Positions 46,833 to 58,720 of a stretch of 64,000 bases of DNA are shown piece after piece (position 1 is the first letter of the stretch; the number at the start of each line of letters is the position of its first letter). The position numbers and the translations under genes are program-made. The notes under the pieces are model-generated. The model saw only the letters and a list, made by a program, of their open reading frames with translations. It was not told where the DNA came from and ran no database searches. This DNA is from Tachypleus tridentatus. Lineage: Eukaryota > Arthropoda > Merostomata > Xiphosura > Limulidae. The DNA is taken from positions 160,723,290 through 160,787,289 of the forward strand of contig NC_134834.1 in the NCBI RefSeq assembly GCF_004210375.1. The letters are read 5' to 3'.

Positions 46833-48957
46833 TAATGTCGTATTTTAAAAACGTTTTATTTCAGTATTTTAATTATCTAACACATACACACACATAAAAG
46901 ATCCCCTTCTTTCAGTTAACAGTTTCTGATAAGTACGTGAAAGTAGCTACGTAATAGTGTAACATTTAACGGGGAGATAAAGGACATTAATTTTAACATG
47001 TGAATACCTTTTTTTATATAATGAATTGCATTATTTTAACGTTATTGGAATAAAGAGATATTATTAGTGCAAAAACAGTATCAGAGAGCATATAAGAGCT
47101 AATTCTCATTAGATATTTTGCTAAATATTTTCGAACATACTAGCAATTTTTCAAACTCTATTGGTCCCCGGCGTTATAAGTTGCATCTTTTGATTTCGGG
47201 GTTTCGAGAGCAAATCTTTAAAGAAAGAAACGAGATTTGATAAGTTTGTGCTATATTCCAAAAAATAAAGGACACGAGAAATCAGAGAAATTACATACTC
47301 TCGCTCTGCCGCTTCTATTCGAGATCTCACGTGTTTATATCGGAAACGCCTAATTTCATCTTTCTCATAAAACTCCTAAAACCTTTCTCGTATCCAGAAT
47401 GATCAGCTATCATGGTCACTTTTTTTGTAGTGTGATGAGGATGCTCATTCTTAATGTGTCTATGAAATTTGATACAAATTCGATCACATTTATTAACCTC
47501 AAAATCGCGAAAGTGCCCCATCTCGCTGTTATATATTTTTTTCAAAATGATCCAGAACACGAATCAGGATTCGTACATTTCTCTTTTTTCTTTTTTTTTT
47601 GGGGGAAATGAAACTGTTTTAATTTTATTCAGCATGCGTACTAGGTTTTTACCTAGTACCTAAGAGTTACTTAGGTAAGAAGAGTAGCATTTATCAAATA
47701 CGTTTCTACAGAAAAAAACAACAAGTGTGTATTAAAATTCTTTATCTTAATTATTTGTTAATTTGAGATAAGAAAACTCGTGATATTTAAAACATAAAAC
47801 ATCTAATAAATCTGAGTTATTGGGCGAAAGTTTAAACGAAAATCGTACTGTAGTTTACCTTAGAGATGTCAGGCAGACACTCGAGTTTACCTTAGAGATG
47901 TCAGGCAGACGCTCACTTTCTACAGATAATATGCTCTTCACGCTCGTCGTCAGAGAGTTCTATTTATCCCTTCGTCTAACCCCTTCTTATCCCCCTCTAT
48001 TCCTCCAGAGCACCTTGACCTGTCTTATCACGTGAAGATAAGTATCACCAGTTTTGTTTTGTTTTGTTTTTCGGGGTAGAGGGAGATGTAAGTTGAAAGT
48101 TTATAAGGGGAGCATTTTCCTAATAAAACGTGCAGTACGTCATCTGAAGTTGTCCTTCGCTTTAAAAAAACATAAATCAAACACGCCAGCGGTCTCACGT
48201 GATGGACTTAAATATTTAAGTAAATCGGTTTTTAGTATATTCCAACTATTTTATGTAGGTTATTTTTATTTTTGTTTCTTAAGAAAATTTTACTAATGAA
48301 ATTATTAAAGATAATTATGAAATTCGGATAAATTCTAATAAAGCTTTTCATGATGATACAAACTACGTGTAGTAGTTATAGGTCGTTAGCACGGCGTCGT
48401 TACCTTACACAGGTCTACTAAGGGCAATATCCTATGTGGACAGGCAAAACTCGTTGTTTTATTATCGTTTTTTTCTTTGTTTAGTTTTAAATGCTGCTAT
48501 TGAAGAGAAACTTTCTGAAGCACAGTATCATAGCAGGTTAATGACGTAATGAGTTACTACCTGCTGACCTTGGATATCCTTGAGAAAAAATGACTTTAAA
48601 ACTGTTTTATTTTATATGGTATTTCGGTTCACCGGTGAGCTCTGGATATACCAAATTACGTGAGTACGGTGGACACATGCAGTGTTTAAGCAATATTAGA
48701 TGCAAAATACCTCTTTTAGCAAATGGATTTTTCCCCTTCTTATCTGTGTTTTGAGTATTTAAGTTCCTAGTATAGCAAAGAAAAAAAATCTTACAAATTT
48801 CTGCCTTCAAGTTCAAACCGCATAATAACAAAGTACGTTATTAATTTTTATGTTAAACTATTACGTGATATTAATATAGTGTATCTGAGGGAGAAGCGAT
48901 AAAATACTTTTATTGAACCAAGGATTTAAAATAAGTTCACTTAAAGATCCCCTGCAC
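46833..48957. other. Upstream region of the gene; one two-copy 32-bp repeat
   Basis: Promoter and any 5' UTR exon of the minus-strand gene should lie here. AGTTTACCTTAGAGATGTCA plus GGCAGACRCTCG occurs twice in tandem (47852-47915). A 77-codon minus frame at 47327-47560 contains KCDRICIKFHRHIKNEHP, vaguely like a transposon-type zinc finger, but it is too weak to call. Confidence 0.35.
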
Positions 48958-48967
48958 TTCAGTAGAT

Positions 48968-49222
48968 AGGCCCGGCATGGCCACGTGGTTAAGGCGTTCG
49001 GCTCGTAATCCGAGAGTCGCGAGTTCGAATCCCCGTTACACCGAACATGCTCTCCCTTTTAGCCATGAGGGCGTTATAATGTGACGGTCAATTCCACTAT
49101 TCGTTGGTAAAGAAGGAGCCTAGTTGACGATGGGTGGTGATGACTAGCTGCCTTCCTCGAGTCTTACACTGCTAAATTAGGGACAGCTATCGTGCGAAAT
49201 TCGAAAACAAACAAAGAAACAA
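48968..49222 (+). mobile_element. SINE-A copy with perfect 10-bp target duplication
   Basis: AGGCCCGGCATGGCCACGTG through AATTCGAAAACAAACAAAG with two small internal losses, flanked by TTCAGTAGAT at 48958-48967 and 49223-49232. Confidence 0.95.
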
Positions 49223-49514
49223 TTCAGTAGATTAAACGTTAACTTAACAGATGTTCATGGTTTGCAAGTTGTATAGAATTTTGATAAATCACCAAGCTAA
49301 TTTAACATACTTAATTCACTTTACTATCGTTGTTATTGTTTTAGTTAGGTGTACAAAATGTGTTTCCTGAATATGAAGCAAAACTTTTATTGAAATTAAA
49401 ATAATGTAATTTAGCAGAGTAGTTTCTCAAACTTTTTTTGGACCATGTACTTTATTTTTGTCTTAGCCAACCACGATGTGATCTGTGCACTGTATTGCCG
49501 CTTCCTCTCCGTAA

Positions 49515-49795
49515 GGCCCGGCATGGCCAGGTGGGTTAAGGCATTGACTCGTAATCTGAAGGTCGCGGGTTCGAATCCCCATCGCACCAAACATGCTTAT
49601 CCTATCAACCGTGGGGGCGCTATAATGTGACGGTCAATCCTACTATTCGTTAGTAAAAGAGTAGCCCAAAAGTTGGCGGTTGGTGGTGATGAATAGCTGC
49701 TTTCCATCTAGTCTTACGCTGTTAAATTAGGGACGGCTAGCGCAGATAGTCCTCGTGTAGCTTTGCGCGAAATTCCAAAATAAACAAACAAACAA
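49515..49795 (+). mobile_element. SINE-A copy with 12-bp target duplication
   Basis: GGCCCGGCATGGCCAGGTGG through AAATAAACAAACAAACAA, flanked by TCCTCTCCGTAA and TCCTCTCCATAA (one mismatch). The 61-codon frame starting at 49445 is repeat-derived. Confidence 0.95.
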
Positions 49796-49910
49796 TCCTC
49801 TCCATAATTATGCGTATTTTCTGTGCATCAGGTGAAAGAAGCTCCCACACAACAGATTTAGATTTGTAGTATATAAAGTACTAATTAAAATCTCAAACAC
49901 AATAAAGAAA

Positions 49911-50072
49911 GTAATTCTTGACAACGAGAAACCCACATGAAGTAAAAATACATCTCAGGACAGCTGATAATTTGAAGATGACCTAAGAAGGTCGAAACGT
50001 TGTTCTCTGCTTTATTAGTGAAAGTGTTAATACCCATGCCAGCCATCCTGAGATATACAATGCAGAAACCAT
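49911..50072. repeat. Penelope-like terminal foldback fragment
   Basis: GAGAAACCCACATGAAGTAA, an arm ACATCTCAGGACAGCTG, the conserved core GACCTAAGAAGGTCGAAACG and a second inverted arm CAGCCATCCTGAGATAT. It matches the copies at 3776, 9479 and 15596. Confidence 0.6.
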
Positions 50073-50231
50073 GTAACAGGACCTCATGAGCACTTAACAT
50101 ACACACTGTTAAGTAGTAAACAAACCAACTGCAGAATTACCAGCCACCAAAGTACGTGTGAAAATCGTAGAGTAAGAAGACAAGTTTCCTGTCTCTTAAC
50201 GTTGTTAAAAGGCATAGTTCTCTCCTGTCTT

Positions 50232-50305
50232 CACATGATGCAAATCTAAATGCACATTATTGAATGACGCTATCTTGGCTAAAGGCGTTTTCTTAGTTTT
50301 ATTTC
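50232..50305 (-). repeat. Dispersed 75-bp repeat, copy 2 (inverted)
   Basis: The reverse complement aligns with 14516-14591 over nearly its whole length, including ATTTAGATTTGCATCATGT. Confidence 0.6.
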
Positions 50306-50317
50306 TAATCTTGAGTT

Positions 50318-50565
50318 GTTTGTTTTTGAGTTTCGCGCAAAGCTACACGAGGGCTATCTGCGCTAGTCGTCCCTAATTTAACAGCATAAGATAATAGGGA
50401 AGGCATCTAGTCATTCATCGCTAACTCTTGGGCTACTCTTTTACCAACGAATAATGGGATTGATCGTACATTATAACGCCCCCACAGCTGAGAGGGCAAG
50501 CATGTTTGGTGTGACGGGGATTCGAACCCACGACCCTCAGATTACGAGTCGAGTGCCTTAACCAT
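50318..50565 (-). mobile_element. SINE-A copy
   Basis: TTGTTTGTTTTTGAGTTTCG through GAGTCGAGTGCCTTAACCA. It has a small deletion in the CACCACCCACC block, and the last part of the head is missing. Confidence 0.9.
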
Positions 50566-50616
50566 GGTAATAACAATTAATGACAATAACCTTTCTGCAA
50601 TACTACTAACCGGTTA

Positions 50617-50731
50617 GCCCCACGCTAGTACAGCGATATGTCTTCGGATTTACAACGCAAAATCAGGGGTTCGATTCCCCTCAGGGGGCTCAGCAGATAG
50701 CCCGACGTGGCTTTGCTATAAGAAAACACAT
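50617..50731 (+). mobile_element. SINE-C copy with target duplication
   Basis: GCCCCACGCTAGTACAGCG, B box GGGTTCGATTCCC, GGCTCAGCAGATAGCCCGAC and GGCTTTGCTATAAGAAAACA. Flanks TAACCGGTTA and TAACGGGTTA differ at one site. Confidence 0.95.
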
Positions 50732-52032
50732 TAACGGGTTAACAATACATTTGTTGTCATATTTTATTATTACGGGTGCACAATTGCTTATGCGCATGTA
50801 CTACATAATCAGCCTGAAGGTGCTAAATGTTACGTATTATCAGTGGCGTACTAAAGGGGTGCAAGGGGGTTGTCCGTCCCAGATTACAGCCAAGGCCAAG
50901 AGGGAAGTGCCATAAGTAGAGTTGAAATACCAGTACAAGTTCACAAAGGAAATGAAAAATTCGCCAAAGTAAAAAAAAAAAAAATCAAACTATTACAACA
51001 GCTTAATGTTAGTTTTCATTATAAAATAAGTTTTAATTTTATTTATAATACAAAATTTACAAACGAAAAATTAAATATTTGATTAAAATTACATCGAAAA
51101 GTTAACGTGTGTTGACGTTTTAGTCACCAGTTTGTTGAACTAGCCAATTGGTTACAACTGACATTCCAAGTTTTGTTCACTGTAACTCCACATACATGAG
51201 GTATGTTTCATTAAATAACTGTGATAAAGCGTAAATTGCTGGCGTTTATAACAGTATCATGGTACTTACACCAGTGTCCAGCAATTTTTGACAATGTGGC
51301 ATCATAGTGATGTTTAAGTATTTGTAAATGCATCGTCGTGATGTTATAGAAACTCATGGCTACTTGTGGCTATTAGTGATCAGTAAAAAGACACAGGAAG
51401 TCATAGTGTGCACTAAACTTCACATTTGACTTTTTTCCAACAACCACGACAACTTAAGTTACGATACTTTATTGATGATTATGTGGTGATCTTATGGTGG
51501 TGGTGGTGATATGGTTGGATGATTGTTTTAAATGAAACTACCTGGTGATGTTAAGACAGAGAGGGTGATGGTGTGACAACATGGAGGTGTGTTAATTCTT
51601 ACACGTTTAATATAGTAAACACTGTTTCAGATTTAGACGAACAACTCGTGTATTATTTTATATTAAATTATTACTAATGATTATTGGCTTAGCCAAGCCA
51701 TCTTAATTTCAACAATTTTACTACGTCCAGTATAGTATCATTGCATATTTAATATGTTGCTAATACTTACTGCTTAATGAACAATGATGTTAATTACAAC
51801 AGCTAACGTGAAACCACATTTACTGAATTAATGTTAATGCAATGATATTGATAATTAATTGTCTTCAAAGGCTTTGTTTATGCCTTGTGCAAATCATTCT
51901 CTGCGGTGTGTTCACATTTGGAAGAATCATTAATGTGTGACTTGTTTTGAAACTTTGAAGAGACTCTATTCCTTCTTTTCAGTCTCACCTCATCGATGGA
52001 AAACGCTAGATGGAAGAATGTAGACATGACAG

Positions 52033-52984
52033 TCAAAAGACTTTTCTAGACAAGAAGAAGAGCTCATTATGACGCTGTAAACCCATTGAAACCAAATTTT
52101 GAAAATCTGATCTCAACTCTTGAAGTATTGTGCGATCCCAAAGAAAATTTGGACACATATTTTGCTGTCTGCTGTATGTGATTTCTCTTTTTACTGAGTT
52201 ACCTTTCTTTATGGTATGAAGCTCTGAAAGAAATGAATCTCGCACATAAGTAATTGCAAGCACTTGGAATCAATATTGAAGAGCTCCATGCTTTAAAACT
52301 GTTTCTTGAAGATCAGCGCAATGAAATTATGGAGAAAGCCATTCATTTTGCAACTACAAAATGTGAGGAAATGGGCATTTATATGGAGAGAAGAGGAAGA
52401 GCAAAGCTTCGAAAAAGGATGCCAGGAGAGATGGCAAAGATTGCTGGTCTCACATTGCCAGAGGAAGTAATAAGAGCTACATCTTAATGTCTTTATCGCT
52501 TTCATCAAGAATTGGAGATTCGTTCTAAGGCAATGGATCAAATGCTGTCAACATTCGATGTTATTCAGCCAAACACTTTGGTTGATTGCAACAGAAGAAC
52601 TTCAGAAGTGTTTTCCAGATTTGACTTAGAAACTGAACGACTTCGGAGGCATTTGAAAGCTGCAAAAGTCAACGTTTAAGAGGCAAAGAAATGGACAGCA
52701 TTGCAGTATTTAAAATTTATTGTGAAATTGGATTTCTGTGAATCTCTTCCAGTGTGAATCACTGTGTCTGAGATTCTTTTGTACTGTCTGTGTGTTTGTT
52801 GTTTCATGTGAAAGAATTTTATCAAATTGAAATTGATAAAAAATTATTTCGTTTGATTATGAGTCAGACAAGATTTACAAATCAGGCTTTACTTTTAATT
52901 GAACATGAATATGTAAAGAAAGTGAATTTCGATGAGGTCATTGATCAACTTGCAGAAATTAAGACTCGAAAGCAGAGACTGTGA
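52033..52984 (+). pseudogene. Broken hAT transposase, C-terminal half
   Basis: Frames give ELHALKLFLEDQRNEIMEKA and GIYMERRGRAKLRKRMPG (52254-52487), then LEIRSKAMDQMLSTFDVIQP. After a frameshift come KNFIKLKLIKNYF and LLLIEHEYVKKVNFDEVIDQ, ending KTRKQRL at 52984. The order and the KLKLIKNY and VNFDEVID motifs match the C-terminal dimerisation region of TTF/ZMYM1-type hAT transposases. Multiple stops show loss of function. The catalytic N-terminal half is missing or unrecognisable. Confidence 0.82.
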
Positions 52985-53233
52985 ATCCTCTACATTTAGC
53001 TTTGAAGAATAGACTGAGCATTAAAACTGGATTTCCTGTGTTCTTTGTATAAAACAACATGCAGTATTACTTGTTCACTGAATTTTTAATGTCCTGCATT
53101 TTTCTTATTTCCAATTTATTTATGACAGTACTGTACTGTTTAAAAATCTGCTTGCAAACATGATCTATATTTCTGTGTGTTTAAATGTTAAACTTATCTA
53201 TGGGGGAGTACCAAAGAAAGGATCCACCCTGGG

Positions 53234-53636
53234 CAGTGGTGGATACAGGATTTTTTGTGGGGTGGGGGATGATCGACTAAGTAACAGTGACTTAAACCCG
53301 ACCCCAAGTAAACTTTTCCTTGTTACTGCAACGTAAATTTCATGGAATTAATTTAGAAAAAACATATATGTCTATGGACTCTCATTTATTGATTTTATTC
53401 TAAAATATCAAGTTACAAGTAATCCTACAGCACTATACTGAATCACACAACATGGTGCATGTGACAATGAACTTTCATATATTCCTAAATAACATGTTAC
53501 AAGTAAACATACAGCAAAAATATTCTAATTGAGATGATCAGTACTTTATATTTCTGATTTCTCATTAACCTACATAATTTTGGTATGGCCAGTGGGGGGG
53601 ATGCATCCCCCATTCCCCCCTCTGTGTCCATCCCTG
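53234..53636. mobile_element. Nested 403-bp hAT-like nonautonomous element
   Basis: Ends CAGTGGTGGATACAG and CAGGGATGGACACAG (right, reverse complement), with G-rich subterminal runs. The 8-bp flanks ACCCTGGG and GTCCTGGG match at six positions. It sits inside the right end of the larger hAT relic. Confidence 0.75.
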
Positions 53637-53678
53637 GTCCTGGGTGCCAAATACTTAAGGTACGTCCCTACGTATTAT

Positions 53679-54599
53679 AATTTGTTTCGGATGAATCTCT
53701 AATTAATTATGTTACGTAAGTTAAGTATTACTATTTCAAATAACCAGAAATTTGAATTTCGAAGTTAATTAAATGTTAATATGTATTAAATTTATAATAT
53801 TTGCCAAGAAGATTGATACAAACAATTTCTATTTTTAACATAAAAATATTTCAATATACAAACAAAAAACAATATACTTAGTAATAATGGTTATTAGTAA
53901 TAGTTATTATAAATAATAGTTTCTATACAAGAGTTTCACAAACTTACAGACAATACTAAGTCTAATATTCGGTCTAGAACTGAACATTTTATCGACAATC
54001 CAGATCCACGAAGACCAAATTAATTCTGAATTGTTTTCATTACACCTTGCCTAAGCTAATGATGTCTTTTCTTGGACAGCCTCACAAAGGGTACAAGCTG
54101 AATCTTTCCCGCGAAGATATTTAATGTCTTCTTAGAAATAATTACGTCCGAAATAATTCACTGAAGTTCAACGGTTTGTAATGTTCGAAATCTACCAATT
54201 TCTTGTCCAGTTTTGTAGTTTTCCGATTTATAACCGTTAATCACAATTATTGCCCCCGAGGCTTATAGCACACTTACTACAGCTGATCAACAATAATAAT
54301 CTTCTATTACTGTCTATTGATTTTATACAAATCACGTGAGACTCTAGAACTCTCACCAAAATTCGAACACGCTAGCGTTTTTTGTAAAACGACTATTGTT
54401 TATCATTACTCTCAAGATCATTCTACTAATTTCGAGAACAGGCGGGACTTACAGAGTCAATAACAACGTCACTTGCAAAAAAAGAAAACTACATTGAAAC
54501 AAACGTAGGCACTAAAATAAATGTACAACAATAAATCTGTTACATAGATAAAAAATATGCACCATGTAGATTATATAGATATAGGTTTTTAACTACGAT
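53679..54599. other. No gene seen up to the candidate exon
   Basis: AT-rich at first, with a more balanced stretch at 54040-54270, but no open frame or repeat that I can support. Confidence 0.35.
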
Positions 54600-54762
54600 T
54601 TAACCTTTGAGAACGAAGTTTTCAGCTTTGTACATCTCACTTGAATATTCTATGTTTGATAAAGCATTTTTTTCATAGCAGTCGGTGTCTAAGAGGTGAG
54701 TCCCTAAGTGAGGAAAGCCACCACTGTCAATGCCTGACATGTTTTTGCTAGAGCACTCTGAA
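54600..54762 (-). CDS. Candidate terminal coding exon, unrecognised protein
   Basis: A strong acceptor-like sequence (ATCTTATTTTCAG|TT, minus strand) is followed by 53 open codons ending at a TAA. The product contains NMSGIDSGGFPHLGTHLL and YSSEMYKAENFVLKG, a mixed composition more protein-like than most open frames here. I do not recognise it. If real it is the last exon of a gene whose upstream exons lie beyond 54.8 kb on the minus strand; I found no partner exon. It could equally be chance or a pseudogene fragment. Confidence 0.3.
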
Positions 54763-54895
54763 CTGAAAATAAGATTCATAAGTTGCAAAATTTACTTTTC
54801 CCTTATGTTCAAACTAAATGTGACCGGCTGATATCTCAGATTATACTTGAAATATCACGATATTTTAGATATGACTTTCAACGAAACAAAAAAGA

Positions 54896-55164
54896 TTGAT
54901 TTGAATTCCACGTAAAGCTACACGAGGGTTATCTCCGCTAGCCACTCCTAACTTAGCAGTGTAAGACTAGAGGGAAGGCAGCTAGTCATCACCACCCACT
55001 GCCAACTTTTGGGCTACTCTTTTACTGACGAACAGTGGGATTGACTGTGCATTATAACGCCATCACGGCTGAAAGAGTGAGCACGTTTGGTGTGGCAGGG
55101 ATTCGAACCCGCGACCCTCAGATTACGAGTCGAGTGTGTTAATTACCTGGCCATGCCGGGCCTA
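54896..55164 (-). mobile_element. SINE-A copy
   Basis: TTGATTTGAATTCCACGTAA through TACCTGGCCATGCCGGGCC. The first few tail bases are lost. The open frame at 55087 is repeat-derived. Confidence 0.92.
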
Positions 55165-55292
55165 CTGAAAAGAAAAGAAGAGAATCATATGTTGGTAACC
55201 TTGAAAAGTATTTTGTTTTTACGAAGAAAGCATTACTGCAGTAATAGAGATAAGGTTAGAAACAGTAATATTGATTATGCGAAACAAATCTT

Positions 55293-55370
55293 AGCTATTA
55301 ATTCAGCCAAAGAAAAGTAAACAAACAAACAAAGAAACAAACAAAAGCTATTAATTCAGCCAAAGAAAAG
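55293..55370. repeat. AAAC-rich tail flanked by a perfect 25-bp duplication
   Basis: A 25-bp segment starting AGCTATTAATTCAGCC at 55293-55317 recurs at 55346-55370. Between the copies lie 28 bases of AAACAAAC-type sequence identical in style to SINE-A tails. It is read as a tail-only insertion with a long target duplication, or a local duplication. Confidence 0.8.
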
Positions 55371-55520
55371 GCTAGCACCTGGCTAGATGTAAGAAAAACT
55401 TAACCAAAAGCCAGGAAATAATGAGAAATAACTCTAAGAAAATTACGAAAAGATTAGGCCTAAAGCCAAGTTACTCTCGATTGAAAAAAGTTTGGAAGCA
55501 CTAAAAAGTAAGGAAACAAG

Positions 55521-55613
55521 GTAGGAATTGGCGGGACAGTATTACAACATTGGGCGTTTCCTAACATGGTGCAACCTTAAAGTGGGTGTGACCATCGTTC
55601 AGCCACTTCTTAC
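55521..55613 (+). repeat. 93-bp foldback element, copy 2
   Basis: GTAGGAATTGGCGGGACAGT, ACATGGTGCAACCTTAAAGT and CCATCGTTCAGCCAC match copy 1 at 14122 in order and length. The inverted ends are now imperfect. Confidence 0.72.
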
Positions 55614-55995
55614 TTTGTGTTTTACTTTGAACATTGATCCAATTATGTACTTCAATTGAGTTGTATAAGTAGGGAGTCCTTTGTAAATACTTAACAAATT
55701 CGAAAATTTTAACAATCAACAGTTTGCATGCTATTGTTATGGCCCAAATTTTACCAATCAGGTAGCTATAGTGTCTTCCATAAGCAAAGTATAACTGCTG
55801 GAACTTATTGTCTCACTTCTGACATCAAACATCCTTCACCCTTATGACGTCATACATTTCGTTAGAATCACGTAGTTTTATTACATATACGCACATGTGT
55901 ATGTACGTGGTTGCAGTTTACAACAGAGAAGTTTCGCTATACACACCTTTTATTTACTTTGAGCAGTTACCAAGTTACAAAAAGTAAACAAAGTG

Positions 55996-56068
55996 TGAAT
56001 GGGCAGAACGATGACCACCCACATTTCAAAAAACATACCAAGTGTTGTAATGTTACTCCACCCATTTC
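55996..56068 (-). repeat. Foldback element, copy 3 (inverted and shortened)
   Basis: The reverse complement reads GAAATGGGTGGAGTAACATT, ACAACACTTGGTATG and GGTGGTCATCGTTCTGCCC, matching copies 1 and 2. Confidence 0.68.
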
Positions 56069-56105
56069 TCTCTTGTTTCACTCATACTTACCCTTTTTTT
56101 TTTTT

Positions 56106-56231
56106 ACTCCACAGTGGTATAGCGGCATGTCTGTCGACTTACAACGCTATAATGTGGGTTTTGATAGCCGTGGTAGACAGAGCACAGATAACTCATTATG
56201 TAGCTTTCTACTTAAGTTAAAAAATAAATAA
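56106..56231 (+). mobile_element. SINE-B copy
   Basis: TCCACAGTGGTATAGCGGC, CGACTTACAACGCTATAATG, GATAGCCGTGGTAGACAGAG and a tail ending AAATAAATAAA. Confidence 0.82.
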
Positions 56232-56631
56232 ACCTACTTTTATACTTAAAAGTTGTGTGTACTTGGTATAGTAGATAAAACACCATTTAAAATGATGCTT
56301 TTTGCAAAATCTAATAGTTACCTTGATTGTAAATTCAAATAGTTTATTCTGATTAATTCTTATAAATCTAAAGTTAACAGAAATAAATTTTGGCCTTTGT
56401 AATTATTATTATTTAGTTGTATTGCGTTTGATACCTTTCGAGTTTTTGTTGCTTAGTCATTCTAATTATTTTTAACTTTCGGGCGATTGCACATGGCATT
56501 ACCATTGTTAAGTTCGTTTTTAAGTGTTGCATATGTTATTTTCGCTTATCAGTTTGTATGACAGGCTGTAACCCTTGAGAAAGACGTAAGCAAAAAAGTC
56601 GTGATTGAAATCCTTCTTCTTTTTCTTCTTC

Positions 56632-56838
56632 GAATCCGTATCACACCAAACATGCTCGTCCTTTCAGCCGTGGGGGCGTTATAAAGTTACGGTCAATCCT
56701 ACTATTCGTTGGTAAAAGAGTAGCCCAAGAGTTGGCGGTGGGGTGGTGTTGACTAGCTGCCTTCCCTCTACTCTTACACTGTTAAATTAGGGATGGCTAG
56801 CGCAGATAGCCCACGTGTAGCTTTGCGCGAAATTCAAA
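56632..56838 (+). mobile_element. SINE-A copy, 5' truncated
   Basis: It starts inside the B box (TTCGAATCCGTATCACACC) and continues to GCGCGAAATTCAAAA. It is preceded by a CTTCTTTTTCTTCTTC tract. The body is close to consensus. Confidence 0.9.
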
Positions 56839-57595
56839 AAGTGAAAAGTGAAGTTTTTATTTTATCTAGAAGGTGATTGGTAGTTATATTACAACGTAGT
56901 TTCCGTCCTACAGCTGCTTTACAAAGTTTTAAAACTGATATGTATTTGTGTTAGTTGCAATATCAATAGTGAGATAACTCTGTTGAAACAGCATTTGTAA
57001 ACAGAGAAATACAAATTACAAACAAGTAGTGAATGCGACTAATAGAAACATTAAGAAAGAAAAAAATTGTTAATTGTTACGTGAACTGGAATTTGAGTTA
57101 TTTGCAACAAACAATTTAAAAGAGTCTGCCCAACGAAAGACAACGTTACAATAATATATACAATTTATTTTATTTCAAGATTATACAGAATAAAAAAAAT
57201 GTATAATGTACCAGAAGAAGATGTTTTAAATCATCGCACGTACCCAGCAAATTTGTTATTCTGACCCCCTGATGAGAGTTAAGTATCTTGCTGTACCAGC
57301 GTTTCTTAGAATTTCTGATACCAGTGTCAATCTTTCTGCTTCCCTAAAATGTCGCGTACCACTAAAGTGTGGTTACAATGAAAAACCATTACGATTTACG
57401 TGTGAATATTTTGTCAGTTTTTGTTGTATTTGTATTGGTGAAATACCACGAACTGACAATGATGGTTGGATTTCGAAGTAATGGTGATAAATAATTTACA
57501 GGTATATAAGGTGGCATATAAATATAAACTTAACACAGAGAAATATGCGTTAAAAAGTATGATATCCCACAATGATGGTGAGTGAGTAACCATTA
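56839..57595. other. No gene seen
   Basis: AT-rich sequence. A 69-codon plus frame at 57272-57481 has ordinary composition but no motif or flanking splice sites that I trust. Confidence 0.3.
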
Positions 57596-57849
57596 TACAC
57601 TGCTAGCCAAAATCTTAAGGTCAATGAACATAAAGAAAAAATATACATTTTGCGTTGTTAGACTCAACTACTTATTTGAGTAAAGCTTCGAAAGATGAAA
57701 ATAACAAAAGGGGGAAAAAAACTGTTCAGCATTTAATAGGGAAAATGTGAACACTATGAAATTAGCCTAAATACTAGCTGGTCAAAAGTGTAAGACCATA
57801 CCAAAAAGAAGTCCTAAACAGGGTAGAAAATGCCCAACGAGAGGTCTTA

Positions 57850-58720
57850 GTAGTGAGTTGCACAGCCATCATTGCAAATAACATAAAAACATTCGCTTTG
57901 GCATGGTCGATATAAACGTTTGCAGAAGGCTGACTGGAATGTTATTCTAAGTGGTAAAAATGGCTTCACGAAGATGTTCACTGTTTGAAATTAACGTCCA
58001 TTTCTATAGACTTCCCTTGACATTCACCCCAAACATTTTCAATGGGGTTTAGTTCGGGCAAACACGCTGGATGGTCCAAAAGAATCACGTTATTCGCCAT
58101 GAAAAAGTCCTTTGTCCTGCAGGCATTGTTGATTGCAGCGTTGTCCTGCTGAAAGAACCAGTCATTTCCACACAAGCGAGGGCCTTCAGTCAATAAGGAT
58201 GCTCTCTCCAACATGCCAATGTAGCCAGTTGCTGTTTGACGCCTCTGTTTTACCTGAAGCTCCATTATTCCATGGAAGGAGAAAGCACCCTAGATCATGA
58301 TGGAACCTCCTTCACTGTGTCGTGTAGAAAATGTCTCTGGTGGGATATCCTTATCGTGCCAGCAACGTTGGAAGACATCTGGACCATCTAGGTTAAATTT
58401 TTTCTCATCAGAGAACAAAACCTTCTTCCACTTTTCTACGTCCCATGTTTCGTGCCTTTCAGCAAAGTTAATCGAGCAGTTTCGTAGTGTAAAAGGAGGC
58501 GTGGCGTTTCAAGACGTTTTCGGTTTTTAAAGCGTTTCTCCTGTAGATGTCGTCTTGTTGTTCTTGAGCTGCATTATGCGCCCGTAAGGGCCTTAATCTG
58601 GTTCGACGATCGGCTGGTGTCTTGCCGGACAACGAGTCGAATCCTCCTGTTCAAAGCCAGCGAAATTTTCTTATGCCGACCACTTTAAATTCTCGTTCCG
58701 TATCCCACAGGAGATGCCAG
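57850..58720 (-). pseudogene. Tc1-like transposase pseudogene
   Basis: The open piece at 57978-58265 contains WFFQQDNAA, VILLDHPACLPELNPIENVW and the last two catalytic acids: 34 residues separate the Asp of QQDN from the Glu of PIEN, so it is a DD34E type. Downstream, NDGCATHY matches the usual Tc1 end. Upstream coding sequence toward 58720 is broken by stops and frameshifts. The enzyme would cut and paste DNA at TA sites; this copy cannot. Confidence 0.85.

Larger units (their letters stand above)
50841..53670 (+). mobile_element. hAT-type DNA transposon relic (ZMYM1/TTF-like transposase)
   Basis: Ends CAGTGGCGTACTAAAGG (left) and TAGGGACGTACCTTAAG (right, reverse complement) are flanked by the perfect 8-bp duplication CGTATTAT (50833-50840 and 53671-53678). 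The interior carries a broken transposase on the plus strand. A second hAT-like element is nested near the right end (53234-53636), so the original copy was about 2.4 kb. Confidence 0.88.

Noticed and set aside
47327-47560. 77-codon minus frame with a possible zinc finger
   Set aside because: The Cys/His spacing is not canonical, and no start context, splice site or second motif supports it.
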